Positions 35,173 through 42,544 of a DNA stretch of 64,000 nt are shown one piece after another. The notes below the pieces were generated by a model. The model saw only the letters and a list, made by a program, of their open reading frames with translations. It had not been told where the DNA came from and did not search any database. Location: contig NZ_JACHMX010000001.1 of the NCBI RefSeq assembly GCF_014205155.1, positions 4,402,001-4,466,000 of the forward strand. Reading direction: 5' to 3'. The DNA is from Amycolatopsis umgeniensis. GTDB lineage: Bacteria > Actinomycetota > Actinomycetes > Mycobacteriales > Pseudonocardiaceae. Position 1 is the stretch's first letter; each line of letters begins with the position of its first letter. Made by a program: the position numbers and the translations under genes.

Positions 35173-35624
35173 TCGAGACTCCGGCCTACTTCACCTACTA
35201 CGCGGGCACCTACCGGGTCGACGCGACACCGGACGGTGGTCTCACCGGGTATCTCCTCAACTCGCGCACCGGCGAGTTCGACGAGAAGCCGGAACACGTG
35301 CGCGAGGTCCTCCGCGCGATGGCGTCTTCGGACATCAGCAAGGTGTCCGAAGAGAAGTTCGTCCAGGAGACGGAACTCGCCCGTGCGTACTCGCTCAAGG
35401 GCGAGGGGGCGGTCTTCGCCCTCTACGAGACCATCGACGGCCTTTACGATCAGGCCGACCGCGAAGACCGCCGTCTCGAACCGCAGGAACTGGCGTTGAT
35501 CCAGTCGCTGCGCAAGCGCACCTTCAAGCTGTGGGAGGACGAGCTGGCCCGCCGCGCCGCCGGTGAGCCGCCGTCGTTCCGGGCGGAGCCGCGCTTCCCG
35601 AAGTACGAACCTCCGGCGGAATGA
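35169..35624 (+). CDS. Small acidic protein, candidate immunity factor
   Basis: This 151-residue protein has no domain I recognise. It starts with a beta-rich segment (YFTYYAGTYRVDATPDGGLTGYLLN) and continues as a charged helical protein ending Pro-rich. Its start overlaps the toxin stop (ATGA), the classic position for a cognate immunity protein, here next to the RelA/SpoT-like end of the toxin. It has no signal peptide, so it would act in the cytoplasm. The ending overlaps the next gene's start (ATGA). Confidence 0.72.
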   Translation: MIETPAYFTYYAGTYRVDATPDGGLTGYLLNSRTGEFDEKPEHVREVLRAMASSDISKVSEEKFVQETELARAYSLKGEGAVFALYETIDGLYDQADREDRRLEPQELALIQSLRKRTFKLWEDELARRAAGEPPSFRAEPRFPKYEPPAE

Positions 35625-37099
35625 TTCACGTGGAACAGTTGACTTCCGAGCAGCAGCGCGGGCTGCTGATCCGGATCGGCAGGCTCATCCTGGCGGGGAT
35701 CACCGACCCCGCTCACGCCGCGGTCGCCGATTTCCGGCAGACCGGGGACCACACCGAACTCGAGGGCCACAACGTCGTCCCCCCGCCCGAGCTGAAGGAA
35801 CTCTTCGGCGAGCTGCGCACCGGGATGTACGACACCGGCCGCGGCACCTGGCTGCAGGCGCGGTTCACGCTCAAACCCGACGGCACCTTCGACTTCGACT
35901 TCACCCTCGACGACGAACCGGCGTGGACCAAAGCACCGGCGACTTCGGCGTACCCGGACGAGCTGGCCGCCTTCCCGCGCGAGGACGAGCACATCCCGGA
36001 CTGGTGGCGGCTGCGCGCGCAGCTGCCGTTGCGCGTCGAGTTCCGGCACGCCCGGATCGTCGACGCCTACACCGAGGGCGAGCCACCGGTGGTGGACAGA
36101 CCGGAGCTGGACGAGTCCGAAGCGCCGCTGATCGCGCAGTATCTCGAGCGCGAACCGGCGATCCTCTCGGGCAGCGGCCTCGGGAAGGACATCTTCGAGC
36201 CGGACGCCGACGGCGACGTCCCGGAGAGCTACCACACCGACGGCACCTGGATCTGGCATGCGTCCGTACCGCACTACCTGCGGAAACACGGGATCCCGCC
36301 GGAACCGGAGCTGGTCGCGCACATCCGGGGCCAGCGGTTCCAGCCGCCGTACGTCGAACATCTCGTGCGCCGGACCGCGGAGGCGGACCTGCTCGGCAAG
36401 CCGAGGCCGAAACCGGGCCGCTCCGACGTCAAGAAGACACAGGGCGACATCGCCTCGGAGCTGGAAACGTCGCCGAATCCGGCACTGGCCGACGAAGAAC
36501 TCCTGGTCGTGCTGGTCAGCAGGCTCGGCGAGCACGCCGTCTGGCCGGAGGCGTATCGCATCGGGGACCGCGCGGATGGCGCCTGGTGCCTGAATTTCAC
36601 CGAGAAGGGCTGGGAGGTCGCCGCCTACCAGGGCGGCGCTCCGGTGTCGCCGAAGTACTTCGACGCACTCGAGGACGCGGCGCATCAGCTCGTCGGCGCC
36701 GTCCTGCTGCATCCGGCGAGGATGACCGCCGGACACGAAACGCCGCTGGAGACCGCGAAGGAACTCGCCGACTGGCCGGTGCAGGCCGCACCGGGTGAGC
36801 CTCCCCTCACCTTGCTCCGCAACAAGCGCGTCAGCCGGATGGTCGCCGGTACGGTCGTACTGCGGTTCGGCGAGGAAACCGGCAATCTGGTCCATCACGG
36901 AGGGGTACGGTTCGCCACGACGTCCCTGCCGCTGGAACGGGAGCGTGTCGGTGGGACCTACCGGCTGCGCCGCCCGCTCCACGTGATCACCGGTGTCACC
37001 GTCCCCTGGGCGAACATGCCTGGTGGGGCGGTGGCCTACGTGCTCCCGAGGACCATCGCCGAGCACGTGTCCGACGGCAGCCTGGAGAGGATCGAGTAG
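35621..37099 (+). CDS. YezG-like region fused to a TNT-like domain
   Basis: The 492-residue product has an N-terminal half (about residues 1-140) with the YezG-like immunity pattern: a helix, then GTWLQARFTLKPDGTFDFDFTLDDEPAWT. A Pro-rich mid region with a repeated YHTDGTWIWHASVPHYLRKHG-type segment follows, and a second YezG-like segment sits near residues 290-370. The last 95 residues resemble the TNT NAD+ glycohydrolase fold: VVLRFGEETGNLV, then YRLRRPLHVITGVTVPW and PGGAVAYVLP. The Gln that precedes the conserved Tyr in active TNT toxins (Q822 of CpnT) appears here as Ala. The gene overlaps its neighbour upstream (ATGA) and has a close paralogue at 42545. It may be an immunity, adaptor or inactive-toxin protein. 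Confidence 0.72.
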   Translation: MIHVEQLTSEQQRGLLIRIGRLILAGITDPAHAAVADFRQTGDHTELEGHNVVPPPELKELFGELRTGMYDTGRGTWLQARFTLKPDGTFDFDFTLDDEPAWTKAPATSAYPDELAAFPREDEHIPDWWRLRAQLPLRVEFRHARIVDAYTEGEPPVVDRPELDESEAPLIAQYLEREPAILSGSGLGKDIFEPDADGDVPESYHTDGTWIWHASVPHYLRKHGIPPEPELVAHIRGQRFQPPYVEHLVRRTAEADLLGKPRPKPGRSDVKKTQGDIASELETSPNPALADEELLVVLVSRLGEHAVWPEAYRIGDRADGAWCLNFTEKGWEVAAYQGGAPVSPKYFDALEDAAHQLVGAVLLHPARMTAGHETPLETAKELADWPVQAAPGEPPLTLLRNKRVSRMVAGTVVLRFGEETGNLVHHGGVRFATTSLPLERERVGGTYRLRRPLHVITGVTVPWANMPGGAVAYVLPRTIAEHVSDGSLERIE

Positions 37100-39346
37100 G
37101 TGGAATCGGCGGAAGCGGTAGCCAAGGTCGAAGAGTGGCTGCGCGCGGTCCACGGTCCGGACGTGTCCGCACCGGGCGGCGCCGGCCTGCGTGTGCACCA
37201 CGAGAAGGTCCTGCGCGTCCCCGAGGGCTGGTCTGTCCCCTACAACACGATCGCGTTCCTCGACGAGGGTCATGCCGAGAAGGAGATCTTCCCGCCGCCG
37301 TCGGTGATCGTCCGCGAACCGGACGGCGAACTGCGCCAGGCGCATCCGCAGCCGGGCGGGCTCAGCGTCCCGGTCGCCTTCCCCGGCCAGGAGGCGTGGC
37401 GCGAGGTCGTCGACCCCGAGTACGCGAAAGCCGGACTCGGTGACCTCGGGGTTCCGCCGGCGGTCGTCGCGGGCTGGGTCCAGGTCAACGCGGAAGGCGT
37501 GCAGACCGGGCAGGAACGGGAGAACCCCGAGTACAAGGCCGGTCCGGTCCGCCGCGGTTACCCGAAGCCGGAGAACAGGCTCGAAACGCTGCTGTCGTTC
37601 GCCAGTGTCGGCTGGCTGACCAGGGAACAGCTGCTCATCGGGCTGCTGCGCTGCGAGGTCTACGTCCCGCTGGACCTGGCCTCGGGCAAGACGGAGCGCT
37701 TCTACTTCAACGAGGAACGCGCCGAGCTCAGGGTGTTCAGTTCGACCAGGAACCTCCCGTCCCGCGAACACGGGTACTGGAGGGTCGACATCGCCACGCT
37801 GGCCGGTTACGAGAGCCCGCCGAACCTCGTGATCAACGGCGGGCCCGCGACGTTCGAGGACGTCAGCGGCGCCGAACTCGCCGAGACGGCCCATCGGTTC
37901 CCCCGCCGGGACACCTCGGTCGACGTCAACGAACGCTGCCCCGAAGCGGATCCGGAACTGGAGACCTTCGCCGCCGAAACCGCCGCGAAGATGGGCCTGC
38001 CCGAACCGGTGAAACCGCCGCTGGCCGCCGCCGAACGGGCGCGCCGCCGCGGCTTCGAACTGACCCCCGAGGAATGCCAGAAGACCGTCCTCGGCCAGTC
38101 CTGGCTGGCGGCGCTCAAGCGGCCGGAGCCGCCGCGCGGCCGTCCGAACGACCTGCGGGCGAACGGGCTGGCGCCGGGTTACGACAACGAGGGGCAGATC
38201 CAGCCGCGCCTGGACACCTTCGGCAAGTACTTCGACCGAGATCGCTCCAGCTCGCGCTACGGCTGGCAGCGCGTCACGGGCGCCTTCGTGGGCTTCGCGC
38301 TCGGCGAGGCGCTCGGGGCGGCCGTCGACCGGATGCGGCTCGACGAGATCCACGGCACCTACGGCCCGGACGGGGTCACCGACCTGCCGGTCGCGTTCGA
38401 CCTGCCCGGCCGGATCGGGCCGCTCACCCAGCGGCTGCTGTTCTACACCGAGGCCGTGATCCGCAGCCCGCATCGCGAACAGCCGGAGAACCGCGACGCC
38501 GAACGGGCGCTCGGGACGGTCGCCCGCAACTCGCTGATGCGCTGGCTGCACACCCAGGGCGCGCCGCTGGACAACGCCGACGGCTGGCTGGTGAAGGTGC
38601 CGGAACTCCGTGTCCGCCGCACCCCCGACGACGCCGAACTGAACGCGTACCACGCGCTGGCGACCGTTTCGCCGACGGCGATGCCGCTGAGCGGGCCGGA
38701 CGCGCTGGTCGCGGCGCTGCCGTCGGCGATGACCGCGGCGGGGCCGGGAAGCGCGATGAGCGGCGGCGTCCGCCAGGCGGTGCGGGACCTCGTCTCGGTC
38801 ACCCATCCCGGGGAGATCGACGTCGAGGCGGCGACCTACCTGACCTGGCTGTTCGAACCCGCGCTGACCTCGGAGGCGTTCAGCTACCCGATCTGGAACA
38901 CCTCCCGCGAGATCTTCGACGAGCACAACCCGCACCAGCGGGGCCCGGTCTGGACCGATCTCAAGGCGATGGTCGCGGAATCGGTGCCGTTCTTCGGCAA
39001 ACACGGCCTGCCGGATCTGCGCGTCCCGGAGCTGATCGGCGACGGCAAGGGCACGCTTTCGGTTTTGGGCCGCGCGTTCGCGGCGCTGTCCGGCTTCGAG
39101 AACTACCCGGAGCAGGCACTGCTTCGGGCGGTCAACCATTCGGGCCGCAGCGCCATCACCGGTGCGATCGCCGGTGCGCTGCTCGGCGCCCGCACCGGCA
39201 TTCCCGGTCTGCCGCAGAAGTGGGTCGAGCAGCTGGAACTCCGCTATCTGGTGGAGAACATCGCCACGGACGCGTTCTGGCACTTCGACCGCCATTCGGC
39301 GCTGCACGAGGTCGACGGCTGGGCCCAGCGGTATCCGCGCTGGTGA
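37100..39346 (+). CDS. YrhB-like/SseB-like protein with degenerate ADP-ribosylglycohydrolase domain
   Basis: Three parts can be seen in this 748-residue protein. Residues 1-150 resemble the YrhB/Imm35-type immunity domain (VAKVEEWLRAV, GWSVPYNTIAFLDEG, PPPSVIVREPDGE). Residues 160-280 resemble an SseB domain (ETLLSFASVGWLTREQLLIGLL, YVPLDLASG, LRVFSS). The C-terminal 350 residues align with ADP-ribosylglycohydrolases (VTGAFVGFALGEALGAAVD, RWLHTQG, VNHSGRSAITGAIAG). The metal ligands are gone: the DDT motif reads PLT (441-443) and the second cluster HSGDSDST reads HSGRSAIT (680-687). It is therefore a likely pseudoenzyme that binds rather than cleaves ADP-ribosylated targets. The GTG at 37100 follows the previous stop with no gap. 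Confidence 0.75.
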   Translation: MESAEAVAKVEEWLRAVHGPDVSAPGGAGLRVHHEKVLRVPEGWSVPYNTIAFLDEGHAEKEIFPPPSVIVREPDGELRQAHPQPGGLSVPVAFPGQEAWREVVDPEYAKAGLGDLGVPPAVVAGWVQVNAEGVQTGQERENPEYKAGPVRRGYPKPENRLETLLSFASVGWLTREQLLIGLLRCEVYVPLDLASGKTERFYFNEERAELRVFSSTRNLPSREHGYWRVDIATLAGYESPPNLVINGGPATFEDVSGAELAETAHRFPRRDTSVDVNERCPEADPELETFAAETAAKMGLPEPVKPPLAAAERARRRGFELTPEECQKTVLGQSWLAALKRPEPPRGRPNDLRANGLAPGYDNEGQIQPRLDTFGKYFDRDRSSSRYGWQRVTGAFVGFALGEALGAAVDRMRLDEIHGTYGPDGVTDLPVAFDLPGRIGPLTQRLLFYTEAVIRSPHREQPENRDAERALGTVARNSLMRWLHTQGAPLDNADGWLVKVPELRVRRTPDDAELNAYHALATVSPTAMPLSGPDALVAALPSAMTAAGPGSAMSGGVRQAVRDLVSVTHPGEIDVEAATYLTWLFEPALTSEAFSYPIWNTSREIFDEHNPHQRGPVWTDLKAMVAESVPFFGKHGLPDLRVPELIGDGKGTLSVLGRAFAALSGFENYPEQALLRAVNHSGRSAITGAIAGALLGARTGIPGLPQKWVEQLELRYLVENIATDAFWHFDRHSALHEVDGWAQRYPRW

Positions 39347-39362
39347 ATCTGAAATGGGGACG

Positions 39363-41381
39363 ATGAACGAAGAGGAAGCCGTCAGCCGCGTCGAAGAGTG
39401 GCTGACGGGCCGAGGCGGGGAGGGGACCGGCGCGCTGCGGGTCCGGCGCGAGTACGTCGTGCGCGCGACCGACGGCTGGAACGTCACCTACAACACCGTC
39501 GGCTGGCTCGACGGGACCGACCCCGGCGCCGGCCTGTTCCCCAGCCCGGTCGCCTTCGTCCCGGACGACGGCGGCGAGATCCGGCTCGACCTGGAACTGA
39601 TGGCGGTTTCGGCGGCGGGCGGGGAGGACGCCGACGCGTTCACCCGGTGGGCTGAAGTCGTCGATCCCGAGTTCGACCCGGCAGCGGTCCCCGGCCTGCC
39701 CGTCCCGAAGGCCGCGATCCTGCGCTGGGTCCAGCACACGCTGTACGGCGAGCCGACAGGCGCGGTCCGCGCGAATCCGGAGCACCGGCCCGGACCGCGG
39801 TTCTCCGGCCGCCCGGCGCCGGAAAGCGAGGTCGAGACTCTCCTCGGCTACCTTCGCGTCGAGTGGATCACGCCGGAAGAGTTCGTCCACTGGATGCTGG
39901 ACCTCGACGTGCTGGCCCCGGCGAAGGACGGCCACCTGCAGGTCCGCGACTTCGGCGACGCGGGCTTGAGGTTCGTCGTGTACACCTCCGAGGCGCAGGT
40001 CCCGTCCGAGTACACGATGTGGCAGCGGATCCAGCCCCGGGTGCTCCTGCGGCGGGCCAAGGACACCCCGGGCGTCGGCCTGCTGGTCAACCCGGGCAGG
40101 CCGGAGACCTTCAACGTCTATCCGGAGACGTTGAAGCAGGTCGCCGACCTCGAACTCCCGAAGGGCACCGAACGCACGGAGTCCGTCGGGCGTCCCGCTT
40201 ACTTCAGCGGGGAGTACGACGGCCCGGCCACCGCGAACCTGCGCAGCCTCGTCGACCAGGCCAGGGACAACGGCTACCCCCTGAGCGCCGACGAGCTCGC
40301 CCGCTATGTCCGCGGCGCGACGCTGGCGTTCGAGCGCTCCCGGGCGAAGTACGACGGCCGCCCGCTGCCGGAACTGCCCGAAGACCTGTTCGCCAACGGT
40401 CTGGTGACACACTTCTACGACGACGGCGAGCCTCGTCCCGCCGCCTGGACGGCCGGGAAGTTCTACAACCCGACGATCCCCGTCGGAAGCTTCGCGTACC
40501 CGCGGCTTGTCGGCGCGTACGTCGGCTTCGCACTCGGAGACGCGCTCGGCTCGGGCGCGGATCCGGCCGGCGGACTGCCGCTCGGCGGGCTGACCCGGCA
40601 GCTGCTGTTCCACACCGAATCCGTGATCCGCGGCCTGGACGCGACCCCGGACAAACCCGAGATCCCCGCGTCGCTGCCCGCGGGCGGACGGCCGGACGGC
40701 TGGATCGCGAAGGCCACCTCGGCGGCCGGACCGCCTCCCGCGGAGTTCTCGGCCATGCTGGCGACGGCGCTCGCCGCGACGGTGACCGGCGGGACGCAGG
40801 GGCCCGCCGACAGCGCCTTCTACGCGATGAAGGTGGTCCGCGAACTGGTCGGTTCCGCGGCGGGCCACGAGGTCGTCCACGGCGCCGAACTGCTGGTGAA
40901 CCTGTTCCGCGCGCAGCTCGCGGCGCGGAACGGCCAGCCGGCCGTCGCGAACTTCCTCGAAGGCTTCGACGAGTACGGCGGCGAGGTCGGCGACCTGGTC
41001 AAGACCGTGCTCGACCTCAGGAACGACATCGACGGCGATGACGTCGAACAGTTCGACGGCATCGGGGACGGCCGGACGCCGCTTTCGGTACTCGGCCGGG
41101 CGTTGTTCGCCGCCGCCAAGCGGGGGTACGACGCCGAGGCGGCGCTGACCTTGGCCGCTCGCGGCGGCTCGGTGACAGCGGCGCTGACCGGCGCGATGGT
41201 CGGCGCGAGGCTGACCGTGCCGGGTCTGCCCCAGGCGTGGCTCGCGGCTTTCGGCGACCTCGGTGTCGTCGACGACCTGGCGGGCGACGCCTATTACTAC
41301 TTCAACCGGTTCGGCCTGACCCGCGAGCCCGAAGAGCGACGCCGTTGGGACGCGAACCGGTATCCACGAGGAGATCAGTAG
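39363..41381 (+). CDS. Second YrhB-like/SseB-like protein with degenerate ADP-ribosylglycohydrolase domain
   Basis: At 672 residues this is a diverged paralogue of the preceding gene with the same three parts: YrhB-like (VSRVEEWLTG, GWNVTYNTVGWLDG), SseB-like (ETLLGYLRVEWITPEEFVHWML, FVVYTSEAQVPSEYT) and ADP-ribosylglycohydrolase-like (LVGAYVGFALGDALG, then ARGGSVTAALTGAMVGARL). The first metal motif reads GGLT in place of DDTQ, and the HSGDSDST cluster is lost altogether, so hydrolase activity is not expected. The ATG at 39363 is chosen because it aligns with the paralogue's N-terminus and follows GGGGA; ATG 39354 is an alternative. It ends five bases before the intact hydrolase gene. Confidence 0.75.
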   Translation: MNEEEAVSRVEEWLTGRGGEGTGALRVRREYVVRATDGWNVTYNTVGWLDGTDPGAGLFPSPVAFVPDDGGEIRLDLELMAVSAAGGEDADAFTRWAEVVDPEFDPAAVPGLPVPKAAILRWVQHTLYGEPTGAVRANPEHRPGPRFSGRPAPESEVETLLGYLRVEWITPEEFVHWMLDLDVLAPAKDGHLQVRDFGDAGLRFVVYTSEAQVPSEYTMWQRIQPRVLLRRAKDTPGVGLLVNPGRPETFNVYPETLKQVADLELPKGTERTESVGRPAYFSGEYDGPATANLRSLVDQARDNGYPLSADELARYVRGATLAFERSRAKYDGRPLPELPEDLFANGLVTHFYDDGEPRPAAWTAGKFYNPTIPVGSFAYPRLVGAYVGFALGDALGSGADPAGGLPLGGLTRQLLFHTESVIRGLDATPDKPEIPASLPAGGRPDGWIAKATSAAGPPPAEFSAMLATALAATVTGGTQGPADSAFYAMKVVRELVGSAAGHEVVHGAELLVNLFRAQLAARNGQPAVANFLEGFDEYGGEVGDLVKTVLDLRNDIDGDDVEQFDGIGDGRTPLSVLGRALFAAAKRGYDAEAALTLAARGGSVTAALTGAMVGARLTVPGLPQAWLAAFGDLGVVDDLAGDAYYYFNRFGLTREPEERRRWDANRYPRGDQ

Positions 41382-41385
41382 AGCA

Positions 41386-42504
41386 ATGCGCGAGTGGCTT
41401 CGAAATCCGGCGACCAGGTCGCGGCTGCGCGGCAGCCTGTACGCGGGGGCGCTCGGCGACGCGCTCGGCGCGAAGACCGAGTTCGACTCGATCGACCGCA
41501 TCCGGGAGATCGCCGGACCCGCCGGGATCACCGGCCTCATCCCCGCGTACGGCGGGATCGGCCGGATCACCGACGACACCCAGATGACGCTGTTCACCCT
41601 GGAAGGCCTGATCAGGGCCCATGCCACCGCCGGCCGGGAGCAAGGGAGATTTGCTACCGCCGTGCCCGTCGAGCAGTCGCTCCAGCTGGCCTACCAGCGC
41701 TGGCTGCACACCCAGGGCGTCTCGTGGGAGCGAGCACGCGGCCCGGAGAACACGAGCGTCGAACCGGACGGCTGGCTGATCACCAACCGCGAGCTGTTCA
41801 GCCGTCGCGCGCCCGGCCTCACCTGCTTCAGCGAGCTGGAGGCGTACGGCAAGACGGGTGTACGCGCCGGCATGGACAAGCCGGTGAACAACTCGAAGGG
41901 CTGCGGCGGGGTCATGCGCGTGGCACCGATCGCGCTGTGGTCGGACGACCTCGCCGAGGTGTTCCGGCTCGGCGCCGAATGCGCGGCGCTGACCCACGGT
42001 CACCCGAGCGGGTATCTCTCGTCGGGTGCCTTCGCGGTGATCGTGCACGAACTGCTGACCGGGAAACCGCTGCTCGACGCCGTCGCGATCGCCCGCGCCG
42101 AACTGGAGAAGTACCCGGGGCACGAGGAGCAGAGCGTCGCGCTGGACCAGGCACTCGCGCTGTGCGAGCACGGGGCCCCGACGCCGGAGAAGCTCGAGAC
42201 CCTCGGACAGGGGAACATCGGCGAAACCGCGCTCTCCATGTCGGTCTACGTCGCGCTGGCCACCACGGACCCGAACACCGCGCTGCTCGCGTCGGTGAAC
42301 CACAGCGGCGACAGCGACTCGACCGGATCGATCTGCGGCAACCTCGTCGGCGCGATGTACGGAGAGGAAGAGCTCGAGACGGACTGGCTCGTGAAGCTGG
42401 AACTGAGCGAGGTGATCGGACAGCTGGCGGACGACGCGCTCGCGGAGTTCGGCGGAAACGCCCCGGGTGACGACCGGTGGTACGCCCGCTACCCGGCCCA
42501 CTAG
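41386..42504 (+). CDS. ADP-ribosylglycohydrolase with intact active-site motifs
   Basis: The 372-residue enzyme belongs to the ADP-ribosylglycohydrolase (DraG/ARH) family, which removes ADP-ribose from proteins or other acceptors. All hallmark residues are present: YAGALGDALGAKTEF, the Mg2+-binding ITDDTQM (Asp63, Asp64, Thr65), NNSKGCGGVMRVAP and HSGDSDSTGSI (Asp309, Asp311). This is the only copy of three in the island with a complete metal site. Encoded downstream of a protein with two ADP-ribosyltransferase-like domains, it may act as an enzymatic immunity factor, as Tri1 does for Tre1. A 28-bp segment at 41636-41663 resembles the dispersed repeat seen at 56850-56877. Confidence 0.88.
   Translation: MREWLRNPATRSRLRGSLYAGALGDALGAKTEFDSIDRIREIAGPAGITGLIPAYGGIGRITDDTQMTLFTLEGLIRAHATAGREQGRFATAVPVEQSLQLAYQRWLHTQGVSWERARGPENTSVEPDGWLITNRELFSRRAPGLTCFSELEAYGKTGVRAGMDKPVNNSKGCGGVMRVAPIALWSDDLAEVFRLGAECAALTHGHPSGYLSSGAFAVIVHELLTGKPLLDAVAIARAELEKYPGHEEQSVALDQALALCEHGAPTPEKLETLGQGNIGETALSMSVYVALATTDPNTALLASVNHSGDSDSTGSICGNLVGAMYGEEELETDWLVKLELSEVIGQLADDALAEFGGNAPGDDRWYARYPAH
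41636..41663. repeat. Dispersed-repeat-like segment inside the ADP-ribosylglycohydrolase gene
   Basis: These 28 bases differ at three positions from the hairpin arm and flank at 56850-56877 (GGGAGCAAGGGA-NN-TTTGCTA). In frame they encode GREQGRFATA within a loop after the DDTQM helix. Either a repeat was captured in the coding sequence or the match is coincidental. Confidence 0.45.
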
Positions 42505-42544
42505 ATTTACCTCCGGTTTGGGGAACTTGGGGAGGGGACACATA

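Noticed and set aside
36597..37443. Small frames inside the fusion genes that could be separate immunity genes
   Set aside because: They are out of frame with, and wholly inside, coherent multidomain proteins and lack start signals.
29503..39487. Long minus-strand frames (29503-32544, 32581-34962, 35450-39487) opposite the toxin island
   Set aside because: Composition is dominated by Arg, Asp, Leu and Val without domain motifs, and they lie wholly antisense to genes with coherent domains and overlapping start/stop codons.
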